Origin: Desulfobacterales bacterium
GTDB lineage: Bacteria; Desulfobacterota; Desulfobacteria; Desulfobacterales; JARGFK01
Direction of reading: 5' to 3'
DNA length: 40,204 bases
NCBI GenBank assembly: GCA_029211065.1
Contig: JARGFK010000036.1
Coordinates: forward strand, 1 to 40,204
Made by a program: the position numbers and the translations under genes. The number at the start of each line of letters is the position of its first letter. The stretch's first letter is position 1. The notes under the pieces were generated by a model. The model saw only the letters and a list, made by a program, of their open reading frames with translations, ran no database searches and was not told the origin of the DNA. Positions 31,273 to 39,739 of the stretch are shown here, piece after piece.

Positions 31273-31363
31273 GAGTCACAAGGAGTGCTGTCTCCAGTTT
31301 TCCTTGCTCAAAGCCTCCGCTGAATCCCATCAAAGGCTTCTTCTATTCAGTGGGGGCTTTTTT
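31273..31363 (+). ncRNA. Candidate small RNA, about 90 nt
   Basis: Starting about 7 nt downstream of the promoter, the transcript would run to the terminator at 31363. It has no supported coding sequence. It shows two alternative 5' hairpins: CAAGGA (31279-31284) with TCCTTG (31301-31306), or GGAG (31282-31285) with CTCC (31292-31295), and then a 15-bp terminator stem. The GGAG segment looks like a Shine-Dalgarno sequence in or out of a stem. No known RNA family (6S, SRP, tmRNA) is recognised. Confidence 0.55.
31311..31363 (+). terminator. Intrinsic terminator of the small RNA
   Basis: Arms 31311-31325 and 31345-31359 pair over 15 bp with two G-U wobbles and are followed by a T run that ends at 31363. 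There is no plus-strand gene upstream within this gap, so it must end a non-coding transcript. Confidence 0.75.
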
Positions 31364-31473
31364 ATATGATTTTAACTTTAAAATCAACATTTACTTATGA
31401 AAGCGGCAGAAAAGCCGGCGTCAGCAACTCGCAGCCATATATTGCGATTGCATTTGGAAGGGAATCTGAAATT

Positions 31474-31842
31474 TCAGCAGATAAATGTGGCGCAGGCGTT
31501 GTCAGATTCCCAGGCGGTGACCCGGGTGACCTTCACTGCGGAATTATCGATTTCTCTTTGCAGGGATTTGGCAATATATTGTGCGATATTTTCGGAAGAA
31601 GGATTGCCGGCTTTAAAAAATTCAAGTTCATTTAAAAACTTATGGTCAAGCGAGGCCATAATGTCGGACAGGCGGGCCTTGATTTCACCAAAATCCATTA
31701 AAACACCGGCATCGTTCAGGCGCTCCCCTGCCACGCACACTTCAATTTTCCAGTTATGCCCATGAAGGTTTTCACATTTTTTTGCCACCATTTTCAGTTG
31801 ATGCGCAGCGGCAAAATCGGCAATTATTTTTAACTCGAACAT
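31474..31842 (-). CDS. queD: 6-carboxy-5,6,7,8-tetrahydropterin synthase
   Basis: A 122-aa QueD/PTPS-like enzyme of queuosine synthesis. Zinc ligands are His14 (FAAAHQL), His27 and His29 (LHGHNW). Cys23 (KKCENL) is the catalytic Cys, with Asp66/His67 (LDHKF) and Glu111 (AWES) completing the site. The motif PSSENIAQYI is also conserved. The family size (about 120 aa) is met. Other que genes are not in the window. It reads leftward toward the small-RNA region. Confidence 0.9.
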   Translation of the reverse strand: MFELKIIADFAAAHQLKMVAKKCENLHGHNWKIEVCVAGERLNDAGVLMDFGEIKARLSDIMASLDHKFLNELEFFKAGNPSSENIAQYIAKSLQREIDNSAVKVTRVTAWESDNACATFIC

Positions 31843-31878
31843 ATTAAATAATCCTTTGGGGTTTTGAAATAATTTCTA

Positions 31879-32991
31879 TTAGTTTGCACCAGCGCTGTCC
31901 CCTCTCAACAAATTTTTCAATTTGTTGCTCAACTTACCCGATTCAAGTTTTGCAAACTCTTTCAACAGATTTTCCTGCTTTTTACTTAAACCGACAGGGG
32001 TTTTAATGATGACCTGAATCAGCTGATCGCCGCGCCGGTTGCTGCGAAGTGAAGGGATCCCCTCGCCCCTGAATCGGAAAACATCCCCGGGCTGGGTTCC
32101 TTTTGGTATTTCAAGTGACTTGTTGCCATTTAAGGTCGGCACCGTAACGGAATCACCCAAAGCGGCCTGCACAAATGAAATTTCGATCTGGCAAATGATC
32201 TCCGTATTATCCCGTCTAAAAAATTCATGGGGCTCCACATGGATAAAAACATACAGATCCCCGGGCGGCCCTCCATAAACACCTGATTCACCTTCCCCGG
32301 TCAGCCGAAGCCTGGAGCCGGAATCAACGCCGCCGGGAATTTTAACCGCTACTTTTTTCCGCACCAAGACCTGGCCGGCGCCTCTGCATTCAGGGCACGG
32401 ATGCGGTATGGCCTGGCCCCGGCCGTTGCAGGTCGGGCACGTCGTACTCAATGTAAAAAAACCCTGGGTGCGTGTGGCCTGACCCGAACCTTTACATTGC
32501 CCACAGGTTTCCGGATGGGTGCCCTTTTCGCACCCGCTTCCCTCACATGAGGTACAGTTGCCTCTCTTGTTCACATCAATGTGTGTTTCCGTGCCAAAAG
32601 CGGCTTCCATAAAGCTGAGCTTTAAGTCGTAGCGAAGGTCTGCCCCTTTTTGGGTCCTTGATCTGGAACGCCGGCCGGTGCCGAACCCAAAAAAATCTTC
32701 AAAAATATCCCCGAAACTTGAAAATATATCCTCAAACCCGCCAAAGCCTGAAAACCCGGCGCCTTCAAGTCCCTGGTGGCCATATTGATCATAAATCTGA
32801 CGCTTTTGTGCGTCGCGCAGCACTTCGTAGGCTTCCGCAGCTTCCTTAAAGTTGTCCTCAGCCGCTTTGTCGCCCGGGTTTCTGTCCGGATGGTATTTTA
32901 AGGCTTGTTTGCGGTAGGCTTTCTTTAACTCTTCGTCCGTAGCATTTCGGTTTGTGCCAAGAACTTCGTAGTAATCCCTTTTCTTCGTCAT
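31879..32991 (-). CDS. dnaJ: Chaperone DnaJ
   Basis: A full-length 370-aa DnaJ: J domain (5-67) with HPD (YHPDRNPG), Gly/Phe-rich region (about 75-115), four zinc-finger motifs ([32 protein letters not shown]) and the C-terminal substrate-binding domain. It stimulates DnaK. GGAAG precedes ATG. No grpE or dnaK is in the window, so it stands apart from them. No CIRCE element was seen upstream. Confidence 0.95.
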   Translation of the reverse strand: MTKKRDYYEVLGTNRNATDEELKKAYRKQALKYHPDRNPGDKAAEDNFKEAAEAYEVLRDAQKRQIYDQYGHQGLEGAGFSGFGGFEDIFSSFGDIFEDFFGFGTGRRSRSRTQKGADLRYDLKLSFMEAAFGTETHIDVNKRGNCTSCEGSGCEKGTHPETCGQCKGSGQATRTQGFFTLSTTCPTCNGRGQAIPHPCPECRGAGQVLVRKKVAVKIPGGVDSGSRLRLTGEGESGVYGGPPGDLYVFIHVEPHEFFRRDNTEIICQIEISFVQAALGDSVTVPTLNGNKSLEIPKGTQPGDVFRFRGEGIPSLRSNRRGDQLIQVIIKTPVGLSKKQENLLKEFAKLESGKLSNKLKNLLRGDSAGAN

Positions 32992-33071
32992 TTAGCTTCC
33001 AATATCATAAACACATATGTTCTAATTGAAGGTTCCCCAGGCTTCTATGAGATATTACAATTTAATCAGCT

Positions 33072-33099
33072 AAACTAATGCATCCATACCACTTGTCAA
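33072..33099 (-). promoter_or_regulatory. Possible dnaJ promoter
   Basis: On the minus strand TTGACA (33094-33099) is followed after 16 nt by TAGTTT (33072-33077), about 80 nt upstream of the dnaJ start. A vegetative promoter is more likely than a heat-shock one on this evidence. Confidence 0.35.
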
Positions 33100-33123
33100 A
33101 CAAAATAATAACCGTATCGGCTG

Positions 33124-33774
33124 TTACAATACCATGTACCGTCGCCGCTGGCGTTTTGCACTTAAACCTAACAGAAAACCCAAAAGAAGGACCCCGGCCC
33201 CAATTAAAAACCATTTTATTTTCTGATTTGATTTTAATTTTCCAATTTCCGCTTCCAGTTCATTTGCTCTTTTAACCTGGGCATCAAGTTCCTGTGCCGA
33301 TATTTTATATTTTGACTGTAGGGCAAGGAATTCAGATGCTTCCTTTTGCAGCGTCTCGTATGAGCGGCCTGTTTCCTGCAGATTTTTTTTGAGTTTTGCC
33401 AGCTCGTTTTCTATCCCCTTGTTAATTTCGGTTAACGAATTGTTTTTACTTGTTAAATCAGAAATCTGACTGGTGAGGGCCTTGTTCTTTTCAGTTATTT
33501 GATCCAGCAACAATATTTTGGGCTTATCGGCTGTCAGTAAGCGGCTGATCACCCATCCCTGTTTGCCGTTGGAGAGATTAACCTGGGTCCACTCATCCTC
33601 CGATTTAAGGACTTCGACCTCCTGCCCGGATTGGAGCATCCCAATCACCCGATGATCGGCGCCCGGTCCCGTTCTCAGCGTAATCTTTACGATATCGGAT
33701 ATATACATCGTCTCTGCCTGAACCGGAATTGAAAACAGCAACAACCAAATTCCCATAACAATGAAATTTTTCAT
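33124..33774 (-). CDS. SH3-domain, coiled-coil, membrane-anchored protein (TIGR04211-like)
   Basis: A 216-aa protein: signal peptide (1-20, ending VQA), SH3b domain (about 22-80; DIVKITLRTGPGADHRVIG), a coiled coil (about 90-175), one membrane helix (about 186-206) and a basic tail (KRQRRRY). This is the layout of the bacterial SH3-domain family near tRNA/CCA genes in proteobacteria, whose role is unknown. GGAG lies 10 nt before ATG 33774, and the 38-codon extension upstream has no signal. Together with the SH3b-EnvC protein it makes two cell-wall-binding coiled-coil proteins in one neighbourhood. Confidence 0.8.
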   Translation of the reverse strand: MKNFIVMGIWLLLFSIPVQAETMYISDIVKITLRTGPGADHRVIGMLQSGQEVEVLKSEDEWTQVNLSNGKQGWVISRLLTADKPKILLLDQITEKNKALTSQISDLTSKNNSLTEINKGIENELAKLKKNLQETGRSYETLQKEASEFLALQSKYKISAQELDAQVKRANELEAEIGKLKSNQKIKWFLIGAGVLLLGFLLGLSAKRQRRRYMVL

Positions 33775-33972
33775 ACCCGAATCTCCATCAATCCGCTGGT
33801 TGACCGTTGTTAAAGGTAGACTCGCTAAATATTCTTTAAAAAACTGATATGTTGATATATTTTGAGTCAAAAAAATTGAATCTGTCAATAATTTCTTTTA
33901 ATATGTCAATTTTTATGATAATTTATTTCCGATTTAATAACATTACCCATCGTACGCAACGGTTTTTATTTT

Positions 33973-34395
33973 ATGATTGCATTTGATCTACAATGTGTGA
34001 ATGGCCACACCTTTGAAGGTTGGTTTGAAGACGGGCAGGCATACGAAGATCAGAACCGCAAAGGTTTGATCACTTGCCCGGTCTGCAACGATACCTCCGT
34101 CTCAAAAATCCTATCGTCGTTTGCCATCAAAAAATCGTTTCAGCCCACCGGCGAGATTTCCCCAAATTCGTCGGAACTCGAACAAATCAACAGCAAAATA
34201 GTTGATTACGTCAAGAAAAACTTCGATGATGTCGGCCCTGATTTCACTAAACAAGCACTAAAGATGCATTATGGTGTCATTGAACCGAGAAATATCAGGG
34301 GCGTCAGTTCTTCCGAAGAAGAAAAAACCCTGAAAAAAGAAGGCATTCAATTTTTTAAGCTTCCAATTCCCGCCACCCCTGAGAGCGATTCATAA
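33973..34395 (+). CDS. DUF1178 family protein
   Basis: A 140-aa protein that starts IAFDLQCVNGHTFEGWF and has the CPVC pair (residues 36-39) with Cys8 and His11 upstream, an N-terminal zinc-ribbon-like module typical of DUF1178. The rest is helical and acidic. There is no good binding site, and the gene is divergent from the SH3 protein. In alphaproteobacteria DUF1178 genes are near carbon-nitrogen hydrolases; here the crotonase gene follows. Function unknown. Confidence 0.8.
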   Translation: MIAFDLQCVNGHTFEGWFEDGQAYEDQNRKGLITCPVCNDTSVSKILSSFAIKKSFQPTGEISPNSSELEQINSKIVDYVKKNFDDVGPDFTKQALKMHYGVIEPRNIRGVSSSEEEKTLKKEGIQFFKLPIPATPESDS

Positions 34396-34443
34396 CCGGC
34401 CGCATTCGTTTAACCGTTTCTTAATTTATTAAGGAGACCAGCC

Positions 34444-35220
34444 ATGGTTTATGAAGAAATTTTATATTCAGCGGACGGTGCAATCGGAACCTTAACTTTA
34501 AACAATCCCGGAAAAATTAATGCCTTATCAAAAAAAATGATACAGGAAATAATAGATGTCCTGACAGGGGTTGCTGCGGACGAGTCTATAAAGGTGTTGA
34601 TCATCAGGGCTTCCGGCAAGCATTTTTGCGCCGGGCATTTTCTGAAAGAAATGGTTGGCCTGGGGGTTAAGGCGCATAAATATATTTTTGACCAGTGTAC
34701 CCGCATGATGCAGCTGCTGCATGAAATACCACAGCCGGTAATTGCCCAAGTTCAGGGCATCGCCACTGCCGCCGGATGCCAGCTGGTGGCTTGGTGCGAT
34801 CTGGCGGTAGCAGAAGAAAACGCCAAATTCGCCACCCCCGGTGTCCGGATCGGCCTGTTTTGCACCACCCCGATGGTGGCCATAACCCGTGCAATCGGAC
34901 GAAAAGCGGCCATGGAAATGCTCCTGACCGGACGCTATTTTTCAGCCCCGGAAGCCAAGTCGCTCGGCCTGCTCAACAAAGTCGTCCCTCTGGATGAACT
35001 GGAATCTGAAACTATTAAGCTGGCCCGCACCATCGCTGAATCGAGCCGCTTTGTACTGGAAATCGGCAAGCGGGGTTTTTACGATCAGATTGACCAGTCC
35101 GACGACCATGCCTTTCAATATGCCAAGCATACCATCACCATGAATTTGGAGGCGGAGGATGCCCAAAACGGCATTCAGGCCTTTTTGGAAAAAAAGACGC
35201 CGCAGTGGAAAAACCGATGA
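34444..35220 (+). CDS. Enoyl-CoA hydratase/isomerase family protein (ECHDC3-like), catalytic Glu absent
   Basis: A 258-aa crotonase-fold protein with the CoA/oxyanion segment SGKHFCAGHFLKEMV and the second oxyanion region QGIATAAGCQLVAWCDLAVA. The two glutamates of enoyl-CoA hydratase are replaced: GGCE reads AGCQ, and the PE before the second is PGVRIGLF. It resembles mammalian ECHDC3 (FATPGVxxGLFC). It therefore probably does not hydrate enoyl-CoA in the usual way; it could be a thioesterase-like, isomerase or binding protein. AAGGAG precedes ATG 34444. It overlaps the next gene by 4 nt (ATGA). Confidence 0.82.
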   Translation: MVYEEILYSADGAIGTLTLNNPGKINALSKKMIQEIIDVLTGVAADESIKVLIIRASGKHFCAGHFLKEMVGLGVKAHKYIFDQCTRMMQLLHEIPQPVIAQVQGIATAAGCQLVAWCDLAVAEENAKFATPGVRIGLFCTTPMVAITRAIGRKAAMEMLLTGRYFSAPEAKSLGLLNKVVPLDELESETIKLARTIAESSRFVLEIGKRGFYDQIDQSDDHAFQYAKHTITMNLEAEDAQNGIQAFLEKKTPQWKNR

Positions 35221-36293
35221 GCCGTTATTTACTGATCGATATCGGTGCCGGCACCATGGATATTCTTTATTATGATGACGCCACCGGCCTGTCCTACAAG
35301 GCGGTCGTTCGTTCACCCGTAAAGACTGTTGCTGAAAAGGCGGCCGGTTTGCCGGGAAACCTTTTAATAACCGGCAACGAAATGGGAGGCGGCGCCATTT
35401 CCGCGGTCTTAAAAAAACGCGCTCAGACCGACAGGGTCGTGATGACCGCGTCTGCTGCCGCCACCGTTCATCATGATTTAAAAAAAGTGGCCGGATATGG
35501 AATCCATGTTGTTGAAGATGCCGAAGCACTGGCTTTGGTCAAAAACGGCACCTATTCAGTTCTGGAGATTGGCGACCTCGATCTTGAACGGCTGAAACAA
35601 ATCGTTGAAGGGTTCGGTGTCCCTTTTCGTTTTGACAAGATGGGTATCTGCGTACAGGATCACGGCATGCCGCCGAAAGGGATGTCCCATCTTGATTATC
35701 GCCAGAAGCTCTTTAAGGCAGAATTGGATAAAACCCCCTTCCCGCACGCGTTGCTCTATCCCCGGGACATCGTACCGACAACATTTAACCGCCTCCGGTC
35801 CATTGCCGAAAGCAGTAAGCAACTGCCGGCTGATGAGGTCTACCTGATGGACAGCGGCATGGCGGCCATTCTGGGCGCATCCCTTGACATTCAGGCAGCG
35901 ACAAAGGAGAAGATCCTGGTCCTGGACATCGCAACCTCACATACGGTGGGTGCCGCCCTGGCCGACGGAGAGATCGCCGGCTTTTTTGAATACCATACCC
36001 ACGATATCACCCTTAAACGCCTGGAGGGGTTAATAACCGACCTGGCCGACGGAAAATTACAGCATGAACAGATCCTGGCTGAAGGCGGCCACGGTGCGTA
36101 TAACCGCAAATCTTTTGGGTATGACGCCGTGGAAATCATTGTGGCCACCGGCCCTAAACGCAAACTGGTGGAAAACTCAAGGCTGCCCATCGTCTTCGGC
36201 GCCCCTTATGGGGACAACATGATGACCGGTACGGTCGGTCTGTTGGAGGCGATTCGCCGCTACCACGGCCTTGAGCCTTTGCGCTATTTATAA
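35217..36293 (+). CDS. DUF1786 family protein
   Basis: A protein of 358 aa that begins with an ASKHA-like phosphate loop (LLIDIGAGTMDILYYD), has a second acidic Gly motif LDIATSHTVGAAL (near 235-250), and conserved GPKRKL near the end. This suggests an actin/hexokinase-fold ATP-binding protein of the DUF1786 family, with no known substrate. It starts at ATG 35217 inside the crotonase stop (ATGA); an upstream GTG at 35205 is less likely. Translational coupling with the ECHDC3-like gene points to a joint function. Confidence 0.75.
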   Translation: MSRYLLIDIGAGTMDILYYDDATGLSYKAVVRSPVKTVAEKAAGLPGNLLITGNEMGGGAISAVLKKRAQTDRVVMTASAAATVHHDLKKVAGYGIHVVEDAEALALVKNGTYSVLEIGDLDLERLKQIVEGFGVPFRFDKMGICVQDHGMPPKGMSHLDYRQKLFKAELDKTPFPHALLYPRDIVPTTFNRLRSIAESSKQLPADEVYLMDSGMAAILGASLDIQAATKEKILVLDIATSHTVGAALADGEIAGFFEYHTHDITLKRLEGLITDLADGKLQHEQILAEGGHGAYNRKSFGYDAVEIIVATGPKRKLVENSRLPIVFGAPYGDNMMTGTVGLLEAIRRYHGLEPLRYL

Positions 36294-36307
36294 TAAATCG
36301 AAGTGTC

Positions 36308-38263
36308 ATGAAAAACCCACCCCTGAAAAATTTTTTTCTATCAAAACAGCGCGACCTGCTCATCTGCCTGTTTTTAATCCTTTCAACCCTTGCCGTCTAC
36401 TGGCAGGTAAAGGACTATAAATTTGTTTACTATGATGACAATAAATATGTCAGTGAAAATCCCCATGTACTAAACGGTTTGACAGTCGAAAGCATCATAT
36501 GGGCTTTCACCACCAAACAGTCCAGCAACTGGCACCCTGTTACCTGGCTGTCCCATATGTTGGACATTCAGCTGTTCGGACCGAATCCCGGCCGGCATCA
36601 TCAGACAAACCTTTTTTTTCATATTTTAAACGCGCTGCTGATCTTCGCCGTTTTCAGCAAAATGACCGGGATGCCCTGGCAAAGCGGTGTTGTGGCCGCC
36701 TTGTTTGCCTTGCATCCGCTGCATGTGGAATCGGTGGCCTGGATAGCGGAGCGCAAGGACGTGTTAAGTACTTTTTTCGGAATGCTGGCGCTGTGGGGGT
36801 ATGTCCGTTATGCCGCCCGACCGAACGTCCATAGGTATCTGCTGGTTTTTTTGTTTTTGGCGCTGGGGCTGATGTCCAAGCCGATGCTGGTGACATTCCC
36901 TTTTGTATTCCTGCTGCTGGATTACTGGCCGCTAAACCGCTTTGCCATAGCGGCATGTCCGCTTCCTGAAAACTCCGGGCAGCGACATATTTTTCTCCGG
37001 CTGGTTCGGGAAAAGCTGCCCCTCTTTCTGCTTATTGCGATTTCCAGCATCATAACCTATTTGGTTCAGCAGCAAAGCGGCTCACTCCGGCCGCTGGATG
37101 CGGTGCCCATCGGCGTCAGAGCCGCAAACGCCCTGACCTCCTATGTCAAATACATTGGAAAGATGTTCTGGCCGGCAGACCTGGCGGTCCTATACCCGTA
37201 TCCGTCTGCTTTCATCTGGTGGAAGGTCGCGGGAGCATTCTTTTTTCTATCAACCATAAGTGTTTTTGCCGTCTGGACTGTCAAACGACGGCCTTATGTG
37301 GCCGTCGGCTGGTTCTGGTTTCTGGGAACGCTGGTACCGGTAATCGGACTGGCGCAGGTCGGCATCCAGGCCATGGCGGATCGATACACCTATATCCCCC
37401 TTATCGGCATCTTCATCATCATTGTCTGGTCTGCTTCCGAGCTGGTCGTAAAGTTTCCCCGCATAAAGATCATGCTTACAGCCGTAACCGCAACGATTCT
37501 GTTGCTCCTGATGGCGGCTACCATAAAACAGGTGCGTTACTGGCAAAACACGGTGACACTTTTCGAACATACCCTGGCGGTAACGGACAACAACTGGCTG
37601 CCGCATTATAATCTGGGTTTTGCCCTGGACAGGCAAGGTCAAACCGAAGCGGCCGTCACGCATTATCAGGAAGCCTTGCGTATCAAACCCGACTATGAAC
37701 AAGCCCACAACAATCTTGGACTCGCCCTGGAAAAACTGGGCCGATATGATCAGGCCCTCAGACATTATTCAGCAGCGCTGCGCATCAACCCGAATTTCGA
37801 AAAAACCCACAACAACCTGGGGCTCACCCTGGAAAAACTGGGACGAACCGATGAGGCCATCACCCATTATCGGGAAGCCCTGCGCATCAATCCGAATTAC
37901 GAAAATGCCCTCAACAATCTGGGGTTTGCCCTGGAAAAACGGGGCCGAACCGATGAGGCCATCACCCATTATCGGGAAGCCCTGCGCATCAATCCGAATT
38001 ATGAGCGCGCGCACTACAATCTCGCCAATGCCCTGCATCGATCGGGGCGCATCGATGAAGCCGTCGTGCACTACTTGGAGGCTGTCCGCATCAAGCCCGA
38101 TTATGAGGCCGCCCATAACAATCTGGGGATTGCGCTTTTTCAAAAAGGAAATATCGATGGGGCTGTCAGAGAGTTTCGGGAGGCCCTGCGGATAAATCCG
38201 GAATCCGCCAACGCCAAAAACAACTTGATGCGGGTGCTGGCCGTCCAAAGGGAACGACCGTAA
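36308..38263 (+). CDS. TPR-repeat membrane protein (TMTC-like)
   Basis: A 651-aa protein with an N-terminal membrane domain of about ten helices (residues 15-410) and C-terminal TPR units (about 428-640, six repeats of 34 aa such as NNLGLALEKLGRYDQALRHY). The first loop has the GT-C glycosyltransferase-like acidic motif YDDNKYV, and WHPVTWLSHMLD and LHPLHVESVAW follow, the plan of the TMTC protein O-mannosyltransferase relatives common in deltaproteobacteria. Activity is unproven. The repeats are so alike that the DNA itself carries a direct repeat. A weak GAAG precedes ATG 36308. Confidence 0.8.
   Translation: MKNPPLKNFFLSKQRDLLICLFLILSTLAVYWQVKDYKFVYYDDNKYVSENPHVLNGLTVESIIWAFTTKQSSNWHPVTWLSHMLDIQLFGPNPGRHHQTNLFFHILNALLIFAVFSKMTGMPWQSGVVAALFALHPLHVESVAWIAERKDVLSTFFGMLALWGYVRYAARPNVHRYLLVFLFLALGLMSKPMLVTFPFVFLLLDYWPLNRFAIAACPLPENSGQRHIFLRLVREKLPLFLLIAISSIITYLVQQQSGSLRPLDAVPIGVRAANALTSYVKYIGKMFWPADLAVLYPYPSAFIWWKVAGAFFFLSTISVFAVWTVKRRPYVAVGWFWFLGTLVPVIGLAQVGIQAMADRYTYIPLIGIFIIIVWSASELVVKFPRIKIMLTAVTATILLLLMAATIKQVRYWQNTVTLFEHTLAVTDNNWLPHYNLGFALDRQGQTEAAVTHYQEALRIKPDYEQAHNNLGLALEKLGRYDQALRHYSAALRINPNFEKTHNNLGLTLEKLGRTDEAITHYREALRINPNYENALNNLGFALEKRGRTDEAITHYREALRINPNYERAHYNLANALHRSGRIDEAVVHYLEAVRIKPDYEAAHNNLGIALFQKGNIDGAVREFREALRINPESANAKNNLMRVLAVQRERP
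37844..38001 (+). repeat. Tandem 102-bp TPR-coding repeat
   Basis: A 56-bp exact match occurs at 37844-37899 and 37946-38001, exactly 102 bp (one 34-codon TPR) apart. The identity at DNA level, including third codon positions, points to recent duplication or gene conversion inside the gene. Confidence 0.85.
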
Positions 38264-38264
38264 A

Positions 38265-38286
38265 AAAAACCGGAATGAAGGTTTTT
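38265..38286 (+). terminator. Possible weak terminator after the TPR gene
   Basis: AAAAACC (38265-38271) and GGTTTTT (38280-38286) form a 7-bp A/T-rich stem with a trailing T run, shared by the two convergent genes. Confidence 0.4.
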
Positions 38287-39112
38287 ATTTGGTACTTTTC
38301 GTCAGGTACGCGAAGCTGGCCGACAAATTCTCCATCACCCGCTCGTGAGGCGGTATCTCCATTATAATGGCGCTACGATAACCTATCTTTTTAAGCACAC
38401 GCATCTGACGAAGGCAGTCCACGTCGCCTGTATCGATGGTGGGGTGCGGTTTCCCGCCACGGATCTGCTTAAAGTGCACAATCTTGAGGAAGTCCGGCGG
38501 CGCCGACTCGATCTCGGCTACAGGATCGCTATCCGGGAATCGCGGAAGCTGGTTTGCCGGGTCAGGACAGATACCCAGAAATCGGCCGGCGTTCTTAGGC
38601 AGCCGGTCGCGGACCATCCCCACCAGCAAGATCATGCCTGCAATCGTCTGGCCCACGTTCTCAATGGAGACAACCACGCCTTGTTGAGACGCTTCGCGCG
38701 TCAGATCGGCCATCTGCCCAAGCGCAATGGCCGGAACCTGTCTTTCATCCGTCCAGGCAACATCGCAAGTTGTCCTGTCCACCAGGCGCAGCTGGGGGGC
38801 ATTCGCATTCAGCACCTTGGCTGCCTGGAGTGCGGACTGGAACTGCTCTCCGCGAGGGTCGGTTTCCCTTGAGAGGCACGACCACTCAATGGCCAGGTTG
38901 AACGATAGCCGGGGAAAAGCCTTTGCCATCATCGCAAGTTTCTCAATCGCCGGCCGCCAGGCTTCACCGTCCCCCGTCTCGTAGTCGCCCATGCAGGTCT
39001 GGCGCAGCTCTATCTGACGCGCCCCGCACTTCTGGGCATCCTGCACCAATTTTTTCAGATCATGGTTTGAAAGCTGTAATTGCCAGGAATTGGAGATGGC
39101 CCCGAGTATCAT
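38285..39112 (-). CDS. Sugar-phosphate isomerase/epimerase family TIM-barrel protein
   Basis: A 275-aa AP-endonuclease-2-like TIM barrel (xylose-isomerase-like). Landmarks are QIELRQTCMGDYE, VVSIENVGQTIAG (a metal-site Glu), and KIVHFKQIRGG (metal-site His) followed by the TIDTGDVDCL segment and IIMEIPP at the end. Members are isomerases or epimerases of sugars or inositol. GAGGTGAT precedes ATG 39112. No partner gene is adjacent; the IS pieces lie just upstream, so the promoter region may be recent. Confidence 0.8.
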   Translation of the reverse strand: MILGAISNSWQLQLSNHDLKKLVQDAQKCGARQIELRQTCMGDYETGDGEAWRPAIEKLAMMAKAFPRLSFNLAIEWSCLSRETDPRGEQFQSALQAAKVLNANAPQLRLVDRTTCDVAWTDERQVPAIALGQMADLTREASQQGVVVSIENVGQTIAGMILLVGMVRDRLPKNAGRFLGICPDPANQLPRFPDSDPVAEIESAPPDFLKIVHFKQIRGGKPHPTIDTGDVDCLRQMRVLKKIGYRSAIIMEIPPHERVMENLSASFAYLTKSTK

Positions 39113-39162
39113 ACAATCACCTCGTAATAGGACAGGGATGGCATAAATGGAAAGTTATTAAT

Positions 39163-39729
39163 TCAACTTTCGGGTTTCATAGCCAAATTGTTCTTTGACA
39201 AGCCGACACACTGCAACGCGGTGTTCAGAATTGCATCAAAATAGGCCGATGCTGTTTTTTCGCAGAAATTGCCGATGCTTTTCAACTGGTCCGCCGCCAG
39301 GGTCAATATTCGGTAAAGTGCCTCAATAAACGAGATATCGCTGACTTCATCACAGCAGAAGTAAAAAAGGTCTCCAAAAGTTCGATGATCTGTCTCGACT
39401 CTGCATTGGTAGGCCAGAAACATGTACCGCATAAATACGATGGAAGTATGGGCAATCAATGCGTCAAAGTCACGGCACTGGATTTCTTTTGCTAGTTTTA
39501 GATGTTGTTTGGCCATTTTAAAGAACACTTCAATGTCCCAACGTTTTCCGTAAATACGAACCACATCTTCATTGGCCAGTTTGGTATCGGTTGATAGCAG
39601 CGTCAGCCAGTCTTTTTTTCGTTTATCTCTGACAAAGACCAGCTTGGCCAATCGACCATCTTTGAGCTGCACCAAGGCGCGGGCCAATATCCTGGCCCGC
39701 CCACGTCGCTTTTTCAATTTGCCATACAA
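39163..39729 (-). pseudogene. Truncated IS4-type transposase, C-terminal part
   Basis: A 188-aa piece with the IS4-family DDE C-terminal signature YGKRWDIEVFFKMAKQHLKL (catalytic Glu in IEVFF) and the downstream IVFMRYMFLAYQCR. The N-terminal domain with the first two catalytic Asp residues is missing; the frame merely starts at TTG 39729. Upstream its reading frame runs into the end of another transposase, so the gene was cut, probably by that second element. It is not functional by itself. Confidence 0.8.
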
Positions 39730-39739
39730 TGTCGTTAAC

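Noticed and set aside
37600-38220. Regularly spaced repeats considered as a CRISPR-like array
   Set aside because: The period is 102 bp, in frame with TPR units of a real gene, and the 'spacers' are coding and conserved.
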